Part shown: piece after piece, positions 1 to 8,019 of the stretch
Numbering within the stretch: the first letter of the stretch is position 1
Layout: each line of letters starts with the position of its first letter
Origin: Nocardioides soli
GTDB taxonomy: Bacteria; Actinomycetota; Actinomycetes; Propionibacteriales; Nocardioidaceae
Length of the DNA: 64,000 nt
Direction of reading: 5' to 3'
Assembly: GCF_014191495.1 (NCBI RefSeq)
Contig: NZ_JACHWR010000002.1
Coordinates: 1,116,001-1,180,000 of the forward strand
The notes under the pieces: model-generated
Databases searched by the model: none
Told to the model about the DNA's origin: nothing
The model's input: only the letters and a program-made list of their open reading frames with translations
Translations under genes and position numbers: made by a program

Positions 1-153
1 CCAGCGCGCGTAGCTGTCGACGTCGTCCTGCGTCGGGTCGCTCACGAGGGTGACCTGCGTGCCGACCGGCAGGAGCTGCCTGAGGTATCGCGTGGACGCA
101 GAGCCGTAGCACTCCGCTGGCTTGCCCGGATGCGGGATCTCGGGAGCGCTGAT
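1..153 (-). pseudogene. Thermonuclease (SNase-like) gene, 3' part, cut by the Tn554-like element
   Basis: The minus strand reads in frame through all 51 codons of this stretch. It carries the second half of a staphylococcal-nuclease-like fold, including APEIPHPGKPAECYG and a VTLVSDPTQDDVDSYARW segment typical of thermonuclease-family proteins. It has no start codon. The matching N-terminal half lies on the same strand at 18993-19235 and ends at RLLGI, exactly where this piece resumes with I-S-APE. The gene therefore looks like one secreted nuclease interrupted by an insertion at a GAT core (151-153 here, 18993-18995 on the other side). The gene continues beyond the left edge of the window. 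Confidence 0.85.
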
Positions 154-232
154 CCTTCTCTAGGCTCTCCCGAACTGTCGGTCATGACCTGGTTGGGGAG
201 CGCTCTTGCCTGCTGGTTTGGAAGGGTGGACG

Positions 233-1792
233 GTGACGTTCTACGACTTCACTGCGTCCGTGACCACCCCCGACGCTGAGTCCTTGTCGGGCTTCGGGGA
301 GGTGCATGCTCGCGCTGCGGCCAATGGTGCCCGGCACGGCACACCGGTGCTGATCGGGCCGGGTGGGTGGCCTGACCCGCGGGTCAATCTCTTCTTCCGC
401 ACCGGGCCGATGGCCGAGGCCCGTCCAGGAACGTGGCGCCGGTATGCCTACGCCCTGGTGGTGTGGCTGAACTATCTGCACGTGGTCGGCCGTGGTTGGG
501 TGGAGGCGACGGTCAGTGACGTGGAAGCGTTCAAGGAGTGGCGGCTGACGTCGCTGGATAATGCCGGGCGGGTGCAGCCGACGAGCTTCGACACGGATCG
601 GTCGGCGTTGAACTCCTTCTATTCGTGGGCCGGCCAGCGGTATGGCGTGGCCAATCCGGTCGCTACCGCCGGCGTGGGCCCCCGACGCAGCGTTCGGCCA
701 GGCGAAGAGGCGCTGCGTCGCCTATCGGTGGGCCGGGATCCGTTGCGGCCCGCTGGCTCGACGCGGCGGCAGGTCAAGTGGATGCTCCGGTCGGCGTTCG
801 AGCAGTGGCGCGACATCGGGCTGTGTGGCTACGGTTTCGATGGACTGCGCCGCCCTGGCTGGCGCGGTATCAATGAGGACCGGGATGCGGCGTTCGTCGA
901 TGGCCTGTACGGGACGGGCCTGCGGTTGGCGGAGTGGGCCAGCGTCCTCGACGTGGAGATCCCCACACCGGGCGCGGCCCGGTTCGCGCCGGCGCATCTC
1001 TCGGCGGCATGCCTCAAGGGTGGCAAGTCCGGCCGGACGTATCGGATCCCGCGCAGCGTGCTGCATGCGGTAGCCGCCTACACCGACCCGGCAGAGGGCT
1101 CCCGGGCTGAGGTTGTCCGACGGGCTCAGCGGGCTGGCCGCTACCAGCAATTGCCCGGCATCCGGGTCGTGGCCGGCTACCGCGCGCACAGTCGGCGGCT
1201 GTTGATCGAGGGCCCGGGCGACCCGGTGCCGGTCTCGCTGGACGTGCTCGGCCCGGACGAGCGACGCCGCTTGTTCCGACGCACCCCGGACGGGACTGCG
1301 CCGTTGTGGCTGTGGCTCGCCCCGAATGGGCTGCCGAAGAAGCCCTACGGGTGGGAGGACACCTTCGATCACGCCAATCACCGCATCGCCCGAGCGTGGG
1401 CCGAGACCGTCGGTGACGGGAGGGACGCGGACGAGTGCCCGCTGTGGGCGCGGCCGCACATGTTGCGGCACTCGTTCTGCCTGAAGTGGTACTCGATACT
1501 CTCGGCGGTCTGGCGGACCCGGGTCACGGGCCTGTCCGAGGAGGAGACACGTGACCTGCGCGACCAGCTGGGTGACATCTGGTATCAACTGGCCACGCTG
1601 ATGGGCCACGCCCACCCGATGACCACGCGAGACATCTATCTCGAACCCTTCGCCGGCCTGGAAATCGACTACCTGATGGCCATGTTGGACGAGGAGGAGA
1701 CCGTCGGAGTCGATGCGTTGCTGCGCACCCTCGCCCACGGAGGCGGGCGCACGGTGCAGCCGATCACCATCACCGGCGAGGTGTCCCGGTGA
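233..1792 (+). CDS. Tyrosine recombinase 1 (TnpA-like)
   Basis: Site-specific tyrosine recombinase of 519 aa, presumed to cut and rejoin DNA at the element ends. The C-terminal catalytic domain keeps the key residues: Arg in GLRLAE, the HxLRH box (RPHMLRHSF), GHAH, and the nucleophile Tyr in TRDIYLE. I chose GTG at 233 because GGAAGGGTGGA lies just upstream; a longer in-frame TTG start at 206 is possible. The stop overlaps the next gene by 4 bp (GTGA), so genes 1 to 4 appear translationally coupled. It is the outermost gene, next to the left end, as tnpA is in Tn554. Confidence 0.88.
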   Translation: MTFYDFTASVTTPDAESLSGFGEVHARAAANGARHGTPVLIGPGGWPDPRVNLFFRTGPMAEARPGTWRRYAYALVVWLNYLHVVGRGWVEATVSDVEAFKEWRLTSLDNAGRVQPTSFDTDRSALNSFYSWAGQRYGVANPVATAGVGPRRSVRPGEEALRRLSVGRDPLRPAGSTRRQVKWMLRSAFEQWRDIGLCGYGFDGLRRPGWRGINEDRDAAFVDGLYGTGLRLAEWASVLDVEIPTPGAARFAPAHLSAACLKGGKSGRTYRIPRSVLHAVAAYTDPAEGSRAEVVRRAQRAGRYQQLPGIRVVAGYRAHSRRLLIEGPGDPVPVSLDVLGPDERRRLFRRTPDGTAPLWLWLAPNGLPKKPYGWEDTFDHANHRIARAWAETVGDGRDADECPLWARPHMLRHSFCLKWYSILSAVWRTRVTGLSEEETRDLRDQLGDIWYQLATLMGHAHPMTTRDIYLEPFAGLEIDYLMAMLDEEETVGVDALLRTLAHGGGRTVQPITITGEVSR

Positions 1793-3633
1793 GCGGCGCG
1801 CAGGGAGGACAACCCGCGGCCCTGCCACCCGCCGGGTGGGCGCCGCGCCCACGCCTGGGGCCCGATGGTCAAAGTGTGTTGTTCATTGACGAATCCAGTG
1901 GACGCAGCACGCTGTTCGAGTTCGCCGATCTGCCGGTGGCCGAACCTCTCCGCCGGTGGTTGGCCGAGCGTGTCGCCCGCCGGCTCACCACCCGTTCGAC
2001 GGTCAAGCGATTGCCCTCCGCCAGGTCGCTGGTGGACACCGCTCGCCATTTCGCGGTCGTGCTCTCCGAGCACCCGGTCCGGCAGCCGGAGGACGTCGTC
2101 GGCGAGCACATGCTGGACTTCCGGCGCCGATACGAGCACCTGAAACCACGAACGATGAGCGGCTACGTGGAGAACCTGCGAGGTCTGCTGCGCGACGACG
2201 AGCGTCTCAGCTCCGACGCGCGGGCCGGGCTGGCCGCGATCCGGGTACGCGGGATGAGTCGCCGCGACATCAGCAACCGGGGCTACACCGACACCGAGTG
2301 GCAGGAGATCCTGACCGCCTTACGACACGACGTGCGGGCGGCCCGCGACCGCATCCACGCCGCGCGGCGACTCCTTGTCCGGTATCGGAGCGGGGAGCTT
2401 CCGACCGGCAGCGAGGACATGACACTTGGCCGGTTGTTGGATGGCTTCGAACGTACCGGCCAGCTGCCCCGCAAGTTCGACACGAACGCCACGCCGGAGG
2501 TGCACCGCTGTGGCGGACTGGTCAAGGTCGCCGGCATGCTGTGCCTATCCCCGGACGAACTCGCCGCGTTCGCGCTGCTCCTGATCTCCCTCACCGGGCA
2601 GAACTACGGCACGATCGCGGCCTGGCCGGCGGCGCACTTCCGCCCCGACGGCGGGCTGACCGACGAGGGCCTGGCCCTGGTAGAGGCCTGCAAGCCGCGC
2701 CGCGGACCCGACCGGGAACACATGGTCATCGCGCTGGAAGACCTCGTCACCGGCGGCGACCCCGACCAACGATGGTCCCGGTCGCCGCTGCGGGTGTACC
2801 GAATGCTGCTCGACCTCGGCGACACCGCCCGCCGCCTGAGCAACAGCCAAGGGCTCTTCGTCGGCCGGATCGCCAAGAAGACCGTTCATACTCCAAGCCC
2901 ATGGATCACCACGCTGACTAGCCAGCATGTGCAGCGGTGGGCCGCCGCCCGCGGTTTCCCCACTTCCACCTTCGCGGTCCCTGCCGGGAAGCCGGTGGTC
3001 TCCGTGAGGAGGCTGCGGCTGACCGCGATCGAGCGGCGCCGTCGCCCAGTGGCGCACACGGCGACCACCATGCGCGATAGCTACCTGATGCCCCAACCCG
3101 CCGTCCAGGCCGAGTCCCACGCCATTGTCGCGGCCGCCCTGGACAACGAGGTGAGCAAGGCCCGCGACCATGCCCGTGTCCCGGTCTTCACCCAGAGCTT
3201 CGTCGACCTCGCCCGGCGCGACCCACAGTCCGCCGCCACACGGGCCGGCATGACCATCCGACAGCTGGCCGGGCTGATCGAAGGGAGTCAAGACACCGTC
3301 CTGGCGTCCTGCCAAGACCACCGGGCTAGCCCGTACGAGCCGCCCGGGGTCGCCTGCTCGGCGTCCTTCCTGGCCTGCCTGGACTGCGCCAACGCCCGCG
3401 TCCTGCCGCACCAGCTACCGATCCAGCTGGCCGCGATCGACGCACTGGAGCAGTTGCGTCCACACCTCCCCCCGGCCCTGTGGGCGCGCCGGTACGCGCC
3501 CCGCCTGGACCAGCTGCAAGACATCACCACCGGCTTCCAGCCTGCCGAGATCGACCGAGCCAAGGCCGAGATCACCGACGAGCATCGTCACCGCATCAAC
3601 GATCTCCTGGAGGGCCGATGGGACGTCCACTGA
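1789..3633 (+). CDS. Tyrosine recombinase-like protein 2, degenerate active site
   Basis: 614 aa second recombinase of the trio. The middle and C-terminal parts look like a recombinase core (LLISLTGQNYGTIAAW; a basic RRLRLTAIERRRR helix; HTATTMRDSYLM with a candidate Tyr). The first catalytic Arg of the usual TGLR motif is replaced (TGQNYG) and the HxxR box is poorly conserved, so it may be a structural partner rather than a cutter. A Cys-containing C-terminal segment (ACSASFLACLDCAN, about residues 525-540) could bind metal. It starts with GTG overlapping the upstream stop and overlaps the next gene by 16 bp. Confidence 0.75.
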   Translation: MSGAQGGQPAALPPAGWAPRPRLGPDGQSVLFIDESSGRSTLFEFADLPVAEPLRRWLAERVARRLTTRSTVKRLPSARSLVDTARHFAVVLSEHPVRQPEDVVGEHMLDFRRRYEHLKPRTMSGYVENLRGLLRDDERLSSDARAGLAAIRVRGMSRRDISNRGYTDTEWQEILTALRHDVRAARDRIHAARRLLVRYRSGELPTGSEDMTLGRLLDGFERTGQLPRKFDTNATPEVHRCGGLVKVAGMLCLSPDELAAFALLLISLTGQNYGTIAAWPAAHFRPDGGLTDEGLALVEACKPRRGPDREHMVIALEDLVTGGDPDQRWSRSPLRVYRMLLDLGDTARRLSNSQGLFVGRIAKKTVHTPSPWITTLTSQHVQRWAAARGFPTSTFAVPAGKPVVSVRRLRLTAIERRRRPVAHTATTMRDSYLMPQPAVQAESHAIVAAALDNEVSKARDHARVPVFTQSFVDLARRDPQSAATRAGMTIRQLAGLIEGSQDTVLASCQDHRASPYEPPGVACSASFLACLDCANARVLPHQLPIQLAAIDALEQLRPHLPPALWARRYAPRLDQLQDITTGFQPAEIDRAKAEITDEHRHRINDLLEGRWDVH

Positions 3634-5738
3634 CGAGTGATGATGCCGGCCGCTTCGGCGAGCTCATCCTGCGCCAGCGCACCGTGCGCCCCGGGACCTT
3701 GCCGGGCAAGCTGTCCCGCTTCGACGACGCGGTCTGGCACCTGGCCCCCGCCCACCCCGACGCCCACGCAAAGATCAACGCGATCCGATGGGACCACTGG
3801 CCCGCCGAGCTGGTCGACGTGTTCAAGCCCGTCACCCTGGCCTTCCTGGAACACCCCACACCGCGCAGCGTCACCGTCACCAGCGACGGAGACCTGATGA
3901 GCATCGGCACCCTTGCGTACCGGCTCCGCATGCTGCGCGAGTTCGCCGAGTGGATGAGCCAGCAACACCTGCCCAACCTGCACGAGGTCACCGACCAGCA
4001 GTTGGACCGCTACCGCCAGCACGTGCTCCGCCTCGAGGCCAGCACCCACCACAAGAGCAACCTGTTCATCGCGGTCCGCACCGTGTGGGACTACCGCGGC
4101 CGCCTTCCCCCACACTGTCGCCTGAACACCCACAGTCCGTGGGGCGGCATGCCGCCGGCTCGGCTGGCCGCGGCAGCGTCCCGGCCGGCGGGCACGGAGA
4201 ACACAACCCCGCGCGTCGCCGCGGCCACCATGGAAGCCCTGCTGGCCTGGAGCCTGCGCATGGTCGAGGTGATCGGCCCCGACATCGTGGCGGCCCGCGC
4301 CGAACAGGACCAGATCGAGGCCGGCACCCATCCCAGCCAACGCGCCTTCGACGGGCTCACCTCCCGGCAACGGCTCCAGGCGTTCGCAGCCGACGCGATC
4401 CAGCGGGGTCATGCCCTGCCCGGGCATCCCCGCCGCAACTCGCAGGAACAACCACGGATCAACTGGAGCCAGCTCGCCAGGATGCTGCAACTGCCGCAAC
4501 GCCACGTACCCCCCAGCCTGCAGCCGGTCATCCTCGCTAGCGGCCTTCCCATCGACGACGGCTCACCCGTGGGTACCATCACCGGCCTCGTCCAGGGCCA
4601 CCCGTGGCGCGAACGGCCCCTGACGACACACGAGCTCCCCGGCCTGGTCTCTCACCTGTCCGTGGCCTGTTTCGTCATCATCAGCTACCTGTCGGGCATG
4701 CGACCCGGCGAAGTCCTCAACCTACGCCGCGGCTGCACCCGCCAGGACGAGACGACCGGCCAGCTTCTGGTGGCCGGCCGCTACGGCAAAGGGCACGCCC
4801 GCACTCCACGCCCCACCCTCGGAGACGACCCCTGGGAGCGCACCTGGGTGGTGGTGCGCCCTGTCCACCAAGCCATCGCTCTGCTCGAGCGGCTGACCGA
4901 CGGTTCACCCTTCCTGTTCCCGTCCAGCCTCCACAAACCGCACGCGATCCGACCCGCCGACCGGCATGCCCGCCGAAACGGCGAGATGACCCGCGACCTG
5001 GGAAACTTCATCGCCTGGGTCAATGCCACCTTCAGCCGGCTCGACGGCGACGCCGTGATCCCACCTGATCCGGCCGGTCGGATCTACGCCAGCCGGTTTC
5101 GCCGCACCCTGGCCTACTTCATCGTGCGTCGTCCCCGCGGGTTGATCGCCGCCGCACTTCAGTACGGGCACGTGTCCACCACCGTGACACTCAGCTATAG
5201 CGGCAAGGCCGACACCGGGTGGCTCGACGACTTGGCCGTCGAACGCCTGGAGGCCATCCTCGAGCACAACCAGCACGACCACGCGCTGTTGGCCGCTGGA
5301 GAACACGTCAGCGGCCCCGCCGCCACCGACTATCGCGACCGGGTCGCGGCTGCCCACCGGTTCGCCGGGCGAGTCGTCAACCGCGTCCGTAACGTCGAAC
5401 GCCTCCTGCAACACACCGACCCGAGCATCCACCACGGCGACGGGATGACCTGCGTGTACCGAGCCGAGACTGCCGTCTGCCGCACCAGCCGCCAAGCCCA
5501 AGGACTGCCGATCGATGACGGCCCCCTCGAGGCAGAATGCCAGGCGGGGTGCGTCAACCTGGCTTACACCGACCGCGACATCGCCCGCCTGGCCGAACGA
5601 CTCACCGTCCTCAATACCGCCGCAGACGACTCGATGGCGCCGACGCCGCTGCGCGACCGCGCAGGCGCCCAAGCCGAGCAGATCCGCACCGTCCTCACAC
5701 GACACCAGGCAGCACCCACCGAAGGGCGCACACCATGA
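3618..5738 (+). CDS. Tyrosine recombinase 3 (TnpB-like)
   Basis: 706 aa from ATG 3618, which has AGGGC just upstream and lies inside the end of gene 2; the longer open frame from 3480 is shadow. The catalytic core is recognisable: YLSGMRPGEVLNLRR (catalytic Arg), RFRRTLAYF (the second Arg box, with His replaced), LQYGHVSTTVTLSYSG (GH and nucleophile Tyr). Its long N-terminal region resembles the large TnpB-type recombinases. It has Cys-rich C-terminal motifs (CVYRAETAVC and CQAGC) that could form a zinc site. It probably acts with genes 1, 2 and 4 in excision and integration. The stop overlaps the next ATG (ATGA). Confidence 0.86.
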   Translation: MGRPLTSDDAGRFGELILRQRTVRPGTLPGKLSRFDDAVWHLAPAHPDAHAKINAIRWDHWPAELVDVFKPVTLAFLEHPTPRSVTVTSDGDLMSIGTLAYRLRMLREFAEWMSQQHLPNLHEVTDQQLDRYRQHVLRLEASTHHKSNLFIAVRTVWDYRGRLPPHCRLNTHSPWGGMPPARLAAAASRPAGTENTTPRVAAATMEALLAWSLRMVEVIGPDIVAARAEQDQIEAGTHPSQRAFDGLTSRQRLQAFAADAIQRGHALPGHPRRNSQEQPRINWSQLARMLQLPQRHVPPSLQPVILASGLPIDDGSPVGTITGLVQGHPWRERPLTTHELPGLVSHLSVACFVIISYLSGMRPGEVLNLRRGCTRQDETTGQLLVAGRYGKGHARTPRPTLGDDPWERTWVVVRPVHQAIALLERLTDGSPFLFPSSLHKPHAIRPADRHARRNGEMTRDLGNFIAWVNATFSRLDGDAVIPPDPAGRIYASRFRRTLAYFIVRRPRGLIAAALQYGHVSTTVTLSYSGKADTGWLDDLAVERLEAILEHNQHDHALLAAGEHVSGPAATDYRDRVAAAHRFAGRVVNRVRNVERLLQHTDPSIHHGDGMTCVYRAETAVCRTSRQAQGLPIDDGPLEAECQAGCVNLAYTDRDIARLAERLTVLNTAADDSMAPTPLRDRAGAQAEQIRTVLTRHQAAPTEGRTP

Positions 5739-6172
5739 CCCGCAGGCGACGCGACCTTGACGCCGAACGCCGCGACCTGGCCGCCGCCGCGGACCGGCTC
5801 CTGGCCGGCACCCCGCTGCGCTCGACCACCGGCAAACTCAACGGCACACAGCTGATCACCGAGTCCGGTCTACGACGTGACGTCGTCTACGGCGACCACA
5901 AGAACCTCGTCGACGACTTCACGGCCCGCGTCAAAGCGCAGCACGCCACGCCCAGCTCGATCGCAAGAGTCGCCGACAAGAACCGCGCGCTCAGGGACGA
6001 AAACGATGCTCTCAAGCGCCAGCTCGCCGAAGAGCACGAGACCACCAAGACGCTGACCAAGATCATTGGCGAACTCTCCCTCGAACTCCACCAAGCACGC
6101 GAAGGACTCACCTCACTACAACAGGTCCCACACATCGGCGCGCATTCGTCGGCCCAGCGCGCTGGGGCCTGA
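5735..6172 (+). CDS. Small coiled-coil accessory protein (TnpC-like, DUF6262-like)
   Basis: 145 aa, highly charged. The N-terminal part (GTQLITESGLRRDVVYGDH) resembles a small DNA-binding helix-turn-helix. Residues 75-130 form a long coiled coil (NRALRDENDALKRQLAEEHE). Proteins of this size and build follow the recombinase trio in many actinobacteria and occupy the place of TnpC in Tn554, which influences integration orientation and efficiency. The ATG overlaps the preceding stop. The assignment rests on position and architecture; I see no enzymatic motif. Confidence 0.75.
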   Translation: MTRRRRDLDAERRDLAAAADRLLAGTPLRSTTGKLNGTQLITESGLRRDVVYGDHKNLVDDFTARVKAQHATPSSIARVADKNRALRDENDALKRQLAEEHETTKTLTKIIGELSLELHQAREGLTSLQQVPHIGAHSSAQRAGA

Positions 6173-6315
6173 CGGGATTCGCCGAGTGACCGGCTGTGCC
6201 CTGCATGTCGCGGTGCACCCGCTGGATCAGCGCGCCGAGCGGACCGACGGGGGCCAGGCAGCTTGGCGTCTCCAACACCCGAGCTGAACGGGGCCGCGCG
6301 CCAGATGTCGATCGT

Positions 6316-7920
6316 CTAGCGGTCACCCTCGGCGTCGCGTTCTTGGTATTCGCGTGGAGAGAGTCCGTGGAAGCGGGAGAAGGCGGTGCTGAACGTCGGC
6401 AGGTGGGCGTAGCCGACGCGGCGGGCGACTGTGTGGGGCTTGGCGCCGCTGGCGAGAAGGTCGCGGGCGACGCGCATGCGGGCGGCGTAGCGCCACCGGG
6501 TCACCGTCATGCCTGTCTCCTCGCGGAACGCTCGGTGTATGTCGGGAGGCACGTCGGGGCCGGGCAGGTCGGAGGAGCCGATCCTGCGCAGGTAGTCCAT
6601 CGCCGCAGAGTGTGCGCGTGCATCGGTGGGCATCGGCACGGACAGGGCGCGCTGGGCCGCGACCTGGTCGGTGAAGAGGTCGACGACATGCGCGGGGTCG
6701 TGGTCGGGCGGCCGCAGCCCGGACCGGGCGCTGACCGAGCAGAACATCAGGAAGTCGTCCCAGGCCGAGGGGAACCGCACCTGCATGGGACCGGTCAACT
6801 GGAGGTCGGCGGTGCTGGCGTTGCCCAGGGGCAGGGAGATGGAGTTCTCGCGGAGGCCGGTGACGTGCTCGAGTCCGGCCGGGATCCACGTTGCGACGCC
6901 TCGTTCGCGCTCGTAGCGGTCCGCGCCGATGTCCAGGTACCCGCTGCCGCGGTACACCCAGCTGAGCACGTGGATGTCGTTGGTGTGCGAAGGGGTCGAG
7001 GTCGCGGGCAGCATCTCCGGTGCGGCCGGGGTGTCGTCCCCGCGCATCAGTCGCATCAGGTCGTCGGCCTGGCGCGCAGCCCGTGCGCGCGGCGTCATGT
7101 CCCCCGAGGCTGGACGGGCTGAGAACTGTCGGCCGAACTCGTGAGGGGTCAGTCCGAACCGACCCTTGAACGCGCGGGTCAGGCCGTTGCGGCTCGCGAA
7201 GCCGACCCGTGCGGCGACCTGGTCGGTGTCGTACCCGGCGGCGAGGAGTTCGACCGCAGCGCCCAACCGGCACCCCGACCGCCACTGGTCGAAGGTGAGC
7301 CCGGTGTCGGCTATGAAGTCGCGGCGGAGGGTGCGCGGGCTGGTCAGGACCTGCGCCGCCCACTGCTCGACTGTGAGGTCCAGCGCCGGGTCGCGGAGGA
7401 GCTCCTCGGCCACGGCACGTGCTCCGCGGGCTCGCGGTATGACCGTTAGTGCAGGACCGGGCAACGTGGCTGCGTGCTCGATCGGCGCGGGGGCCGGCGG
7501 CCGTGAGGCGGGTCGGCGGATGAGGTCGGTGATCGCGTCCGGGGAGTACCCGCGGCCGTTGAATGGCGTGACCTGCAGGTTGAAGAGCTGGATCAGCCAG
7601 TCCTGCCACCTCTCGGGGACATCGAACTGGGTCGGCGCCGACAACCCCGGGCTGCCGACGCTGGCGTGCGGCCACAGCGGGAACGCGACGGTGCCGGGCT
7701 CGGTGACGATGTCGCGGTCCATCCAGCCGTCGGCGGGGATCCAGACGCCAGTGCCGGCGGACAGGCGGAGGGCGGCCCTGCCATCGAGGTGGACGTGTGC
7801 CGTACCGGCGCGGACCCAGAGCAGGAGTGAGCGGGCTGGCACGCGGGTCCCGCTCAACCGGGCTGCCGGGATCGGCTGCGGGTTGCCTGCTTTGGGAGCG
7901 TACGAGGAGACGCGCGTCAC
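6316..7920 (-). CDS. Tandem AraC-type regulator with two sensor/HTH units
   Basis: 534 aa protein that contains the AraC plan twice: cupin-like N-terminal segment, AraC HTH (about residues 172-265, ending FGLTPHEFGRQF), second sensor segment (about 290-400), second HTH (about 435-525, ending HGLSPREYQERD). Both HTH units keep the typical GF/GYxxxxxFxxAFxxxxGxxPxEY pattern. It is divergent from the siderophore operon with an IdeR/DtxR-type box between them, so by analogy with YbtA/PchR regulators it is the likely siderophore-responsive activator. The start is GTG 7918-7920, preceded by TTAGGAC. A single-chain dimer-like AraC protein is unusual. Confidence 0.85.
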   Translation of the reverse strand: MTRVSSYAPKAGNPQPIPAARLSGTRVPARSLLLWVRAGTAHVHLDGRAALRLSAGTGVWIPADGWMDRDIVTEPGTVAFPLWPHASVGSPGLSAPTQFDVPERWQDWLIQLFNLQVTPFNGRGYSPDAITDLIRRPASRPPAPAPIEHAATLPGPALTVIPRARGARAVAEELLRDPALDLTVEQWAAQVLTSPRTLRRDFIADTGLTFDQWRSGCRLGAAVELLAAGYDTDQVAARVGFASRNGLTRAFKGRFGLTPHEFGRQFSARPASGDMTPRARAARQADDLMRLMRGDDTPAAPEMLPATSTPSHTNDIHVLSWVYRGSGYLDIGADRYERERGVATWIPAGLEHVTGLRENSISLPLGNASTADLQLTGPMQVRFPSAWDDFLMFCSVSARSGLRPPDHDPAHVVDLFTDQVAAQRALSVPMPTDARAHSAAMDYLRRIGSSDLPGPDVPPDIHRAFREETGMTVTRWRYAARMRVARDLLASGAKPHTVARRVGYAHLPTFSTAFSRFHGLSPREYQERDAEGDR

Positions 7921-7953
7921 GTCCTAACCATATGGCAGGCTGCGCACCCCGTT

Positions 7954-7972
7954 GTAGGCGAGGCTTGCCTAA
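7954..7972. promoter_or_regulatory. Iron box (IdeR/DtxR-type operator)
   Basis: The 19 bp GTAGGCGAGGCTTGCCTAA match about 13 of 19 positions of the actinobacterial IdeR/DtxR consensus TTAGGTTAGGCTAACCTAA, including both outer half sites. It lies in the only intergenic gap between the AraC regulator and the divergent siderophore operon, where an iron-loaded repressor would switch off both. The match is by eye; no score was computed. Confidence 0.7.
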
Positions 7973-8019
7973 CCTTAGCAGCGCCCTTGTTCTCAAGACG
8001 TAGGAAGACCACTCCCGTT

